A stretch of 36,168 bases of DNA from Paenibacillus doosanensis (GTDB taxonomy: Bacteria; Bacillota; Bacilli; Paenibacillales; NBRC-103111): positions 1 through 36,168 of the forward strand of contig NZ_JANYUY010000073.1 of assembly GCF_025060755.1 (NCBI RefSeq). Reading direction: 5' to 3'. Numbering within the stretch: position 1 is the first letter of the stretch; each line of letters starts with the position of its first letter. A model generated the notes under the pieces. That model made no database searches and was not told where the DNA came from. It saw only the letters and a list, made by a program, of their open reading frames with translations. Below are positions 26,085 through 33,467 of this stretch, in pieces. The translations under genes were made by a program, and so were the position numbers.

Positions 26085-26285
26085 AAGCCTTGTGAAAAAA
26101 GAGCGGAGGATCAAATGGACGCCGCAGCGGACTTTTTCACCACCCTTCTAGAAATCCGGTGAAAAAGCAGACTTCGTTAAGCGAGAGCAATCTGGAGAAG
26201 CGAAGCGTCCGGCTAACAGCCGGCCGATGCGCCGATAGGGAATTGGAACAGCGACGGGGCGGGAACCCCTATCGGCGCAAGCCGC
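26082..26285. repeat. Composite palindromic intergenic repeat, copy 1
   Basis: Two partial units bordered by GGTGAAAAA / TTTTTCACC (26082-26152 and 26155-26215) are followed by a hairpin. In the hairpin GCGCCGATAGGG (26229-26240) pairs perfectly with CCCTATCGGCGC (26267-26278) around a loop containing GAATTGGAACAGC. Related sequences recur at 26878-27050 in the opposite order of modules. It sits between the lipoprotein and the ureidoglycolate lyase-like gene and could attenuate transcription or stabilise mRNA. Confidence 0.7.
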
Positions 26286-26335
26286 CCATAACGACACCGT
26301 TCCACCCGTTATCATAATGCGAGGAGGCAGTATAC

Positions 26336-26845
26336 ATGCAGCATAAGGTACCGATTGAACCATTGACACAGCAAGCTTTTGCCCCCTACGGCAAAGTCGT
26401 CGATCTGCCGGAGAGCGATCCGTCCAAGGCCGGAGACGGCTGGGATTGCTGGAGCTATATTCAAATGCTGGACGTCCACGAGCCGATCGGCTTCGGTCTG
26501 GTCGTGACCCGGCGGCGCGAGTTCGTCGTATCCGCCATGGAAAGACATGTCAGCCGCGAAGAGCTGCTGCTCGCCTTCGACCGGGAGATTATACAGCCGG
26601 TAGCGCGATGCATCGATATCGACGATCCGCAGGAGCATCCCGATCCGTCTACCGTCAAATGCTTCCGGATCAAGCCGGGTCAAGCGATCGTCATCCACCG
26701 GGGAGTCTGGCACAGCCCGGCCTATCCGGCATCGGACGACGCCCGCTATATGTTCGGCATTGAGAAGAAGAAAGACAAATTCGGCGATGAAATGATTCGC
26801 CCGTGGGTCGATTTTATAGGCGGAGATACCATTCGGTTTGAATAA
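26336..26845 (+). CDS. Ureidoglycolate lyase/hydrolase-like protein (AllA family)
   Basis: AllA-type cupins split ureidoglycolate to glyoxylate and urea late in purine degradation. This 169-residue protein opens IEPLTQQAFAPYGKVVDLPE as the family does. It then has GFGLVVTRRREFVVSAMERH, where AllA has the E.H core, DPSTVKCFRIKPGQAIVIHR and GVWHSPAYP, the active-site His block. The cupin frame is intact. GAGGAGG lies 8 bases before the ATG. It sits in a sugar-import operon without other allantoin genes, so its substrate may be a related carbinolamine or ureide rather than ureidoglycolate. Confidence 0.82.
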   Translation: MQHKVPIEPLTQQAFAPYGKVVDLPESDPSKAGDGWDCWSYIQMLDVHEPIGFGLVVTRRREFVVSAMERHVSREELLLAFDREIIQPVARCIDIDDPQEHPDPSTVKCFRIKPGQAIVIHRGVWHSPAYPASDDARYMFGIEKKKDKFGDEMIRPWVDFIGGDTIRFE

Positions 26846-26869
26846 CGCAAGCAGGCTTAGCAACGTGGC

Positions 26870-27050
26870 GAATAAGTGGCCGGCGAGTCGATAGAGAATT
26901 GGAACAGCTAGTGGAAACCTATATCGACCGCAGGCCGCGACTAAATCGCTACCGTTGTAGAAGCCCGGTGAAAAAGCGAGCTTCGCTAAGCGAGAGCGAT
27001 CGGAAGATGCCTTCGCATGTGCAGTGGACATTTTTCACCACACTCTTAGA
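26870..27050. repeat. Composite palindromic intergenic repeat, copy 2
   Basis: The hairpin module comes first: GTCGATAG (26889-26896) with TATCGAC (26921-26927), and a loop again containing GAATTGGAACAGC. Then comes a unit from TAGAAGCCCGGTGAAAAA (about 26958) to TTTTTCACCACACTCTTAGA (27029-27048). The modules match copy 1 with changes, so stem sequence has drifted while loop and borders are kept. It separates the AllA-like and M20 genes; an apparent extended M20 frame from 26899 is read-through of this repeat. Confidence 0.7.
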
Positions 27051-27063
27051 GAGGGATGAGAAG

Positions 27064-28383
27064 ATGAACCAAGAGAAGCAGGTTATGGAGTGGATCGACA
27101 GCCATCAAGAGGAAATTATTCAATTTTTGCAGCAGCTCATCCGAATTCCGAGCGTGAACCCGTGGTTTTTTGACGAACCGGGGCCTTCCAAGGAAAAGGA
27201 TCTGCAGGAGTTCCTCGCCCGCAAGCTGGAGGGCTTGGGCGCAGACATCGAAATGTGGGAGCCGGTCGCGGATGAACTGAAGCCATATGAAGGGATGGCA
27301 GGCTATTATCCGGGGAGAGATTTCACCGGCCGGCCTAATCTGGCGGCGACGTTCGGCAAAGGAGCCGAAGGCAAGTCCTTGTTATTATTCGGTCATATCG
27401 ATGTAGTGAAGGCCGGCACGAAATGGACGGTCGATCCGTTCGAGGGCGAGATCGTCGACGGCAAGATGTACGGGCGGGGCACCGTCGATATGAAGGGCGG
27501 CGTCGCAGCGATGATTATGGCCGTCGAGGCGGTCATTCGCAGCGGTTTCAAGCTGAAAGGGCCCGTTGTCGTCGGGACCGTAGTCGATGAGGAGGCCGGG
27601 GGCATGGGCGCGCTCGATTTCATCCATCACGGCTATCGGGCGGACGCCTGCATTTTGACCGAGCCGACATCGCTGACGATTGCTCCGCTATGCCGGGGCA
27701 TTTTATGGGGGAAAATTAAGGTGCAAGGACGCAGCGGACATATCGAGATGCCGCAGGCGGATTGGCGGGACGGGGGCGCGGTGGACGCGATCAAGAAAGC
27801 CCGCTATATTCTGGATCAGTTCGACCGCTTAAACGAAGATTGGGCGGCAAGCAAAACGCATCCGTACTTGTCGATCCCGTGTCAGGTCCATATTGCGCAG
27901 CTCAATGCCGGCGAATACCCGACTTCTTTTGCCAATGAAGCGGAAATTGTATTCAATGCTCAATATTTGCCTTCGGAGCGCGATGAGAAGCTGGTAGGCG
28001 GCAACGTGAAGAAGGAGTTGACGGATTTTCTGCGCCAGGTAGCCGAATCCGATCCGTGGCTAAGCGAGCATATGCCGGAAATCGAATGGCTGGTCGATGC
28101 GGACTGCGCAGAGACCGACGTCGCTCATCCGTTCGTGCAAACCTGCGTGCGATCCCTCCAGGCGATCGGAGAAGAAGGCAGGATTGAAGGACTCGGCTTC
28201 CATACCGATATGGGCTGGCCGGTCAACGTGGGCATTCCGACTATCAACTTCGGCCCCGGCGATCCGAGTCTCGCTCATCACAGCGATGAATTTACCCCTG
28301 TGGCCGAGGTGATTCAGGCGGTCAAAATGATGGCCAAAACGATCATAGACTGGTGCGAAATCGAGGAGGGATCGAATCAATGA
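27064..28383 (+). CDS. M20-family metallo-peptidase/amidohydrolase (ArgE/DapE-like)
   Basis: This 439-residue di-zinc enzyme hydrolyses an amide or carbamoyl bond. Zinc ligands and catalytic residues are present: H in LLLFGHIDVV, D in GRGTVDMKGGVAA, the general base pair DEEAGG, E.. in CILTEPT, and the terminal His in AHHSDEFTPVAE. The dimerisation domain includes GRSGHIEMPQADWRDGG. Family members act on N-acyl amino acids, succinyl-DAP or allantoate; the substrate here is unknown. ATG 27064 follows AGAGAGG, and upstream sequence is a repeat. Its stop overlaps the next start (ATGA), so the two are co-translated. Confidence 0.9.
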   Translation: MNQEKQVMEWIDSHQEEIIQFLQQLIRIPSVNPWFFDEPGPSKEKDLQEFLARKLEGLGADIEMWEPVADELKPYEGMAGYYPGRDFTGRPNLAATFGKGAEGKSLLLFGHIDVVKAGTKWTVDPFEGEIVDGKMYGRGTVDMKGGVAAMIMAVEAVIRSGFKLKGPVVVGTVVDEEAGGMGALDFIHHGYRADACILTEPTSLTIAPLCRGILWGKIKVQGRSGHIEMPQADWRDGGAVDAIKKARYILDQFDRLNEDWAASKTHPYLSIPCQVHIAQLNAGEYPTSFANEAEIVFNAQYLPSERDEKLVGGNVKKELTDFLRQVAESDPWLSEHMPEIEWLVDADCAETDVAHPFVQTCVRSLQAIGEEGRIEGLGFHTDMGWPVNVGIPTINFGPGDPSLAHHSDEFTPVAEVIQAVKMMAKTIIDWCEIEEGSNQ

Positions 28384-29111
28384 AAATCTTGTTTATCGGG
28401 GAATCGTGGGTCGTTCATATGATTCATACGAAGGGCTATGACAGCTTTACTTCAACCAAGTACGAGGAGGGAGCGACGTATTTGCTGTCATGCCTGCGCG
28501 AGCGCGGGATCGACGTCACCTATATGCCGTCGCATGAAGTGCAGGTACGCTTCCCCCGCACGCTGGAGGAGCTTAAGGCATATGACGCCATCGTGCTCAG
28601 CGATGTAGGCGCGAATACGTTCCTGCTCCAGAATCCGACCTTTTATCAAATGCAGATCATTCCGGACGCGCTGGAGCATATCCGGCAGTTCGTCGCCGAA
28701 GGCGGTGGCCTTCTGATGATCGGCGGCTACTTGACCTTCATGGGCATCGAAGGGAAGGCGAATTATAAACGTACGGTGCTGGCCGATGTCCTGCCCGTGG
28801 TCATGACGGACGGAGACGACCGCGTAGAAATGCCGAGCGGCTTCGCTCCTTCCGTATCCGGCTCGCATCCGCTCGTTGACGGCTTGGGAGAATGGCCCAA
28901 GCTGCTCGGCTACAATAAGCTGTCGGCCAAGCTGGACGCAGAAGAGCTACTCTGCCATGACGGCGATGCGATTCTCACGGTAGGGACGTACGGCCAAGGG
29001 AAAACGGCGGCTTTCGCCAGCGATTGCTCTCCGCACTGGGGATCGCTGGAGTTTATGAATTGGGAGCATTATCCGGCATTTTGGTCCAATCTTATTCATT
29101 ATTTGAAATAA
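28380..29111 (+). CDS. Class I glutamine amidotransferase-like (ThuA/DUF-type) protein
   Basis: The fold of this 243-residue protein is suggested by MKILFIGESW, followed by YEEGATYLLSCLRERGIDVT, ELKAYDAIVLSDVG, and FVAEGGGLLMIGGYLTFMG in the position of the GATase nucleophile elbow. No Cys stands at that elbow (GGYLTF), so glutaminase chemistry is unlikely. The later TVGTYGQGKTAAFASDCSPH plus WGSLEFMNWEHYPAFWSNLI is typical of the uncharacterised cytoplasmic family. Its ATG overlaps the M20 stop, implying a shared pathway. A terminator 26 bases downstream closes the operon. Confidence 0.8.
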   Translation: MKILFIGESWVVHMIHTKGYDSFTSTKYEEGATYLLSCLRERGIDVTYMPSHEVQVRFPRTLEELKAYDAIVLSDVGANTFLLQNPTFYQMQIIPDALEHIRQFVAEGGGLLMIGGYLTFMGIEGKANYKRTVLADVLPVVMTDGDDRVEMPSGFAPSVSGSHPLVDGLGEWPKLLGYNKLSAKLDAEELLCHDGDAILTVGTYGQGKTAAFASDCSPHWGSLEFMNWEHYPAFWSNLIHYLK

Positions 29112-29136
29112 GGGGAATTTATATTCTGCATAAGCG

Positions 29137-29180
29137 ATCGGTCATGGACGTAGAATCCATGGCCGATTGTTATTTTTTTT
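29137..29180 (+). terminator. Terminator at the end of the sugar/ureide operon
   Basis: A 12-bp stem (ATCGGTCATGGA with TCCATGGCCGAT, one G-U) and a 7-base loop are followed by eight consecutive T after TGTTA. It is a classic strong terminator. Confidence 0.9.
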
Positions 29181-29320
29181 CTATATCGGTTTTTGATATA
29201 CTTGACAGTGTCGGGATTGCATCCAACCGGAGCTGATACCCGATCTGCTGCAAAGTCGTTATGTTTGGCCTATGACCGCGCTTTGATTCCTAAGTGAACA
29301 GAGACAAGGAGGATTTCAAA

Positions 29321-30142
29321 ATGAAAAAGACGATGGAGTATCTTCATCAAAAGAAACGAGACGGCCGGAAAATTACGATGCTTACCTGCTACGATTACCC
29401 GACGGCCCGATTGCAGGATGAGGCGGGGATCGACGTCATTTTTGCCGGCGATTCCGTGGGTACCAATCAGCTTGGGTACGAACGGGAAACATCGGTAACT
29501 TTGGACGACATCATTCATCATTTAAAGGCCGTCCGCAGAGGCGTTGAGCATGCCTATTTGCTGGCGGATATGCCTTACCGTACCTATGAAAACGCGGATA
29601 CGGCGTTGGCCACGGCCCAAATGCTCCTGCGCAATGGAGCGGACGGAGTGAAGCTGGAGGGCTTGCACGAAGAGATTGTCGCTCATTTATATAACCAAGG
29701 CATAGAGGTATGGGGACACCTCGGGTTTAACCCGCAATATCATGAAAAAGCCGCCGTGCAGGGAAAGACGTACGACTCGGCGAGAGTGCTGGCGGAGAGC
29801 GTACGCTCGCTTCAAGCCGCCGGAGCGTGTATGGTGGTGCTGGAGCTGATACCTGAAGAGCTCGGCAAAATCATTACGGAGCAAGTGACGATTCCGACGA
29901 TCGGGATCGGTGCGGGGCGATTTACGGACGGGCAAGTGCTTATCGTGCATGATATGCTCGGGATTACCCCGCGCGAGCTGCGGCATTCGAAAAACTATGG
30001 CCATGTAGGCGAAATCATGCTGAAGTCGTTTCAAGAATACGCAAGCGAGGTGGAAGCCGGCGCGTTTCCGAACGTTTCCAATGTACGCCATATGAAAGCC
30101 GAGGAGCTGTCGCAGCTCATGCGGCATTACGGTATAGAGTAA
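29321..30142 (+). CDS. panB: 3-methyl-2-oxobutanoate hydroxymethyltransferase
   Basis: PanB adds a hydroxymethyl group from methylene-tetrahydrofolate to 2-oxoisovalerate, giving ketopantoate for coenzyme A synthesis. The 273-residue product carries ITMLTCYDYPTARLQDEAGI, FAGDSVGTNQLGY with the Mg-binding Asp, ADMPYRTYE, the substrate Lys in GVKLEG, HLGFNPQ, VLELIPEELGK, and GIGAGRFTDGQVLIVHDMLG. Start: AAGGAGG 8 bases before ATG 29321. panC and panD, usual partners, are absent here, so this is a lone or second panB. It forms its own transcript, between two terminators. Confidence 0.93.
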   Translation: MKKTMEYLHQKKRDGRKITMLTCYDYPTARLQDEAGIDVIFAGDSVGTNQLGYERETSVTLDDIIHHLKAVRRGVEHAYLLADMPYRTYENADTALATAQMLLRNGADGVKLEGLHEEIVAHLYNQGIEVWGHLGFNPQYHEKAAVQGKTYDSARVLAESVRSLQAAGACMVVLELIPEELGKIITEQVTIPTIGIGAGRFTDGQVLIVHDMLGITPRELRHSKNYGHVGEIMLKSFQEYASEVEAGAFPNVSNVRHMKAEELSQLMRHYGIE

Positions 30143-30176
30143 GTAAATAGAATGCAGTATATTGCATATAGCCGAG

Positions 30177-30211
30177 ACAGCCGCTCTTTTGGGAGCCGGC
30201 TGTTTTATTTT
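30177..30211 (+). terminator. Terminator after panB
   Basis: ACAGCCG pairs with CGGCTGT, extended by CTC/GAG across a short loop, then TTTTATTTT. It lies 35 bases after the stop. The stretch 30212-30385 shows nothing further. Confidence 0.85.
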
Positions 30212-30385
30212 GGCGGACGGCCGTAATCCGGAAAATGAACATGTAAGACAAAGCTGCCGGTCTCCTCACATGAAGCGGCGGAAAGCGAACGGAACAGGCA
30301 GAAGACCATGAATGGGTCCCCTGAACAAAAGCGGATTACCGCTGTTCAATAAAGCGTGCCTTATAATGGCATGAATACGGATGGA

Positions 30386-31141
30386 TTAACGGGCGGTTCC
30401 GCCGCCGTCGATGACGAATTCGGCTCCGGTGACATGGGACGACTCATCCGAGGCGAGGAACAACACCATGTTCGACACATCCTCGACCGTGCCGAGACGT
30501 CCGGATGGAACGGCTTGCGCCAGCTCCGATTTGGAATGCTTGGTCGTTTCGGAAGCGTACGCGACCATCCCCGTATCGATATAGCCGGGATGAATGGAGT
30601 TTACGCGCACGCCCTGTGCCGCATATTCAATCGCCGCGTCCTTGGTCATAATCCGGACGGCCCCTTTGCTTGCTCCTTACAAGACATGTCCCGGCGCTCC
30701 GATGAGCCCGGCGACGGAAGAAGCGTTGATCACCGAACCGGCCTGCTGCTTCGCCATCACCGGCATGACATGCTTCATTCCCAAGAAGACGCCGGTCACA
30801 TTGATCGACATCAGGCGATTCCATTCTTCCAGGGTGAGCTCGGCCAGCGGCTTAATAATATAAATGCCTGCGTTATTAAACAAAATGTCTATTTTGCCGT
30901 ATTGTTCTACGGTTTGCGATACGATCCGCTGCCACTCGTCTTCCTTGCTCACATCATGCGCCATGGCGAGCGCAGCGCCCCCGGCGTTCTTGATTTCCTC
31001 CGCCGTGGAATTGGCACTGTCCGGATTGATGTCGGTGACTACGACTTTAGCGCCTTCCTGCGCAAAACGAAGCGCGGTCTTTTTGCCGATTCCGGTGCCT
31101 CCGCCTGTAATTACAGCTACTTTTCCTGCCAATCTAGCCAT
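30386..31141 (-). pseudogene. SDR oxidoreductase with a stop at the catalytic Tyr codon
   Basis: Read as one frame this is a complete 251-codon short-chain dehydrogenase: Rossmann TGGGTGIGKK (residue 12 on), acidic specificity residue in VVTDINPDS (favouring NAD), NNAGIYI, SVINASSVAG with the catalytic Ser. It then has GHVL-stop-GASKGAVRIM where the active site YxxxK should read YGASK, and ends [10 protein letters not shown]. The stop (complement of 30677-30679, TAA) is codon 155, exactly the catalytic Tyr (TAC or TAT to TAA by one base). The frame is otherwise unbroken. It is non-functional unless the base is a sequencing error. Confidence 0.85.
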
Positions 31142-31377
31142 ACTGTAACGCCTCCAATTCAAGTTTGGGTCTGCCGCAGCACGGTCTTCTCATAGCTTTA
31201 TTATAATCCTCTTAATGCTTGAAAAATATGTAAAGATATTAAGCGTTGGTTAAGCACCGCTTAAGGAAACGCTGCGCCGCAAAGTATTCGCAGGCTGTCT
31301 TCCTGCAAGAAAGTCAATATCTTTCATGTTTCTCCTATTTCATTTGCAGTATTGTGAAGTAGATTTCTTTTATCTTA

Positions 31378-31890
31378 TTGGCTATGTTCAATTTAAATGT
31401 TGAATTGCTGAAGCAAATTCCAACCGAAGTGTTCCAAGGTATCGTCGAAATGGACGAAACCTATTTTCTGTTCTCTGAAAAAGGCGAGCGTAATATCGTT
31501 GAACGTAAACCAAGAAAGCGCGGCGGAAAATCCAAATATCGTGGCAGCAGAAAACGACCGAGCTTGCGTTCTCGTAGCCCGTGACCGTCAGAAGATGACC
31601 TACTCTGGCGTTCTTGGAGGTGGGCGTATTAAGACAAAGAAGTTGGATGAAGCCATTGGCGGACATCTATCCGACTCGAACGTGCTTTGCACGGATTCGC
31701 TGAGGGCATTCAACTCTTATGCGAATTCAAAAGGTTTGACTCATTACCGGTTCCGGTTCAAATCCGATGGAAAACAGCGCGTCAAGGTCGTTTACCATAT
31801 CCAAAACGTAAACAGCTACCACAGCCGCTTAAAGAAATGGATGGACCGTTTCAATGGTGTTGCAACCAAAACACGAATAAAAAGCTTCGG
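31378..31890 (+). pseudogene. IS1595-type (ISXO2-like) transposase remnant
   Basis: The first frame carries EVFQGIVEMDETYFLFSEKG then RKPRKRGGKSKYRGS, with the first catalytic Asp (MDETYF). After one frameshift near 31555 the next frame gives RDRQKMTYSGVLGGGRIKTK, SDSNVLCTDSLRAFNSYA with the second catalytic Asp, and YHIQNVNSYHSRLKKWMDRF then NGVATK. After that the similarity ends. The N-terminal zinc-ribbon region and the C-terminus are missing and no inverted repeats were found, so the element is dead. Its 3' edge runs into the ACGGG repeat at 31911. Confidence 0.75.
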
Positions 31891-31910
31891 CTGTCTGCTT
31901 ATTCTTGTTA

Positions 31911-31930
31911 AGCTAACGGGCAGAATAGTT
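31911..31930. repeat. ACGGG-core repeat, site 1
   Basis: AGCTAACGGGCAGAATAGTT shares the AGCTAACGGG half with site 3 and the ACGGGCAG.ATAG.T form with the site at 32727. It borders the transposase remnant and the truncated Nudix ORF. Confidence 0.5.
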
Positions 31931-31975
31931 CCAATATGTGGTATTATGGTAATGCAAAGATCGTAGTATGAATAG

Positions 31976-32173
31976 GTGAAATTACGAGGATTTGGTTGCA
32001 CTTGGTTCGGTCTTGAAGAAATTGCCGCAGATGAAATAAAGTATGTTGTTACAATAACTGAGTATCAAAATCAGTTAGTCATTATTCGGAATAAAAAAGG
32101 AGACCTTTGGGAGTTGCCTGGAGGTAAGAGGGAAAATGATAACTTTGAGATAACACCCTATGGAGAAATGTAA
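31976..32173 (+). pseudogene. Truncated Nudix hydrolase (N-terminal part)
   Basis: The frame opens at GTG 31976 and encodes 65 residues: KYVVTITEYQNQLVIIRNKK, GDLWELPGGKREND, then NFEITPYGEM and a stop. WELPGGK is the start of the Nudix box, but the REUxEExGU part needed for metal binding is missing. It is therefore a broken gene whose 3' part was replaced. It is low in GC and precedes an intact Nudix gene by 35 bases. Confidence 0.65.
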
Positions 32174-32208
32174 AAAAATGTGAGAATTGGATTTTGGAGG
32201 TCGAAACG

Positions 32209-32685
32209 ATGATAAGTGTTAGAACAATGACAGGTGCTTTTCTTTTCAATAATGATGATGTTTTAATGCTGAAACGTTCGAGTATTAAAAAGATTGCGCC
32301 AGGCTTATGGTCGTGTGTCGGAGGTCATGTGGAAGCTCATGAGTTCAACTCGCCAGTAATTTCATGTTTTCGTGAAATAGCAGAAGAGACGGGAATTTTG
32401 CAAAATGAAATCAAAAATCTAACTTTGAGGTATGTATTGCTTCGACAAAAAGAAGATGAGCTAAATCAACATTATATTTTCTTTGGTAATTCGATCACTA
32501 GAAATGTTATTAATTGTGATGAAGGAGAATTACAATGGGTAAAAACTTCGGCATTGTCGAACCTACAAATGTCTATGAGCTTAAGACTAATGTATGAGCA
32601 TTATCAACAAAACCCAAAATCTGACAATATATGGACGGGGACTTACGGTGATGGAAAGATGTTATGGGGACAGTTGTTAAAGTAA
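32209..32685 (+). CDS. Nudix hydrolase
   Basis: This 158-residue enzyme hydrolyses a nucleoside diphosphate linked to another moiety. The Nudix box reads GGHVEAHEFNSPVISCFREI followed by AEETGI, with two extra residues between the first Glu and REI compared with the strict consensus. This longer loop occurs in some subfamilies. All acidic metal ligands (E, REI.EE) are present. The start chosen is ATG 32209 with GGAGGT 7 bases upstream, rather than TTG 32194. The stop TAA is embedded in the palindrome at 32683-32696. The AT-rich composition differs from the surrounding metabolic genes. The substrate is unknown. Confidence 0.85.
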   Translation: MISVRTMTGAFLFNNDDVLMLKRSSIKKIAPGLWSCVGGHVEAHEFNSPVISCFREIAEETGILQNEIKNLTLRYVLLRQKEDELNQHYIFFGNSITRNVINCDEGELQWVKTSALSNLQMSMSLRLMYEHYQQNPKSDNIWTGTYGDGKMLWGQLLK

Positions 32686-32696
32686 CGGGTACGTTA
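32683..32696. repeat. ACGGG-core palindrome, site 2
   Basis: TAACGGGTACGTTA is a palindromic stem (TAACG/CGTTA) with loop GGTA. Its first three bases are the stop codon of the Nudix gene. A related ACGGGCAGGATAGCT occurs at 32727-32741. Confidence 0.6.
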
Positions 32697-32840
32697 TCAC
32701 CACTTGTTTTGGTAAAGATACGTCCCACGGGCAGGATAGCTAAATGACTTCGCGAATACTTTTTGAGACGGAATATTCACGAACTTCGATTATCACGTGA
32801 TGTGAAATCACAGTAATATAATAAGTTAACATTTGAGGGA

Positions 32841-33221
32841 TTGGCACAAAACTTGGGATTAGATATCGAGACGTTTGAAGATCTCAGGGAAAGGCATTTT
32901 GCTAGAGAAAATATTGAGAATTTAATGTCCGTCATTAGTGAGAAATTTTATGATTTTGATTATTCTTTACCGGGTGGGGAGTCTAATTCTGAATGCCAGA
33001 ATAGATCGATATCAGTGATAAAAAACATATTAAAAGAACACTCTGGGAAAAAAATAGCTATTGGAACACATGGACTTGTAATGACATTGATGATGAATTA
33101 TTTTGATTCAAGTTATGGTTTGGATTTTTTAAATCAATTAAAGAAACCAGATATTTATAAATTAAGTTTTGAAAATTTAGAACTAAAAGAAGTAATAAGA
33201 TTGTGGAATGGAGATTTTTGA
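32841..33221 (+). pseudogene. N-terminally truncated histidine phosphatase
   Basis: The 126-residue frame begins abruptly in mid-domain (AQNLGLDIETFEDLRERHFA). It retains the family's SLPGGESNSECQNRS and the second catalytic His in KKIAIGTHGLVMTL. The first ~60 residues, including the RHG motif with the phosphorylated His, are absent, and no such sequence occurs in 32700-32840. The TTG start has no ribosome site of note. It is thus a 5'-deleted gene, although the C-terminal part has no internal stops. It is followed within 4 bases by an ACGGG repeat. Confidence 0.7.
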
Positions 33222-33224
33222 TTA

Positions 33225-33245
33225 AGCTAAACGGGTACGTTAGCT
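33225..33245. repeat. ACGGG-core palindrome, site 3
   Basis: AGCTAA and TTAGCT pair, with CG/CG and a GGTA loop inside and one bulged A. It is the fullest copy of the repeats found at 31911, 32683 and 32727, and is followed by a terminator. Confidence 0.6.
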
Positions 33246-33250
33246 CAATA

Positions 33251-33275
33251 AACCGCCGTCAAGGCGGTTTTCTTA
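33251..33275 (+). terminator. Terminator after the phosphatase remnant
   Basis: AACCGCC pairs with GGCGGTT around a 5-base loop, followed by TTCTTA. The stretch 33276-33467 holds only a possible -10 (TATAAT, 33434-33439) for the next gene. Confidence 0.8.
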
Positions 33276-33467
33276 TGCTCAAAAATCAATAAATGTATCC
33301 TTTATTATAGTACTTCTCCTTTTGTTTCTCGTGGTAGTCGCGGCGCGGCGAATGGCCGTAACTTTGCAGAAGTGGCAGCTATGCTGACATCAGGGCGCCG
33401 AAAACAGGTATGCCAAGGGGTATGAATATATTATATAATTCAGTTAATAGAAAGATGAGGTGTCATC

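Noticed and set aside
26899-27063. N-terminal extension of the M20 protein
   Set aside because: This stretch is the composite repeat, and AGAGAGG before ATG 27064 marks the true start.
29181-29320. Promoter or riboswitch upstream of panB
   Set aside because: TTGACA at 29202 has no -10 at a proper distance and no structured element is evident.
30356-31195. 279-residue plus-strand ORF
   Set aside because: It is antisense to the SDR pseudogene, whose conserved motifs lie on the minus strand.
32683-33245. Integron attC sites
   Set aside because: The palindromes are only about 14-21 bases and lack the separated R and L boxes; no integrase gene is present.
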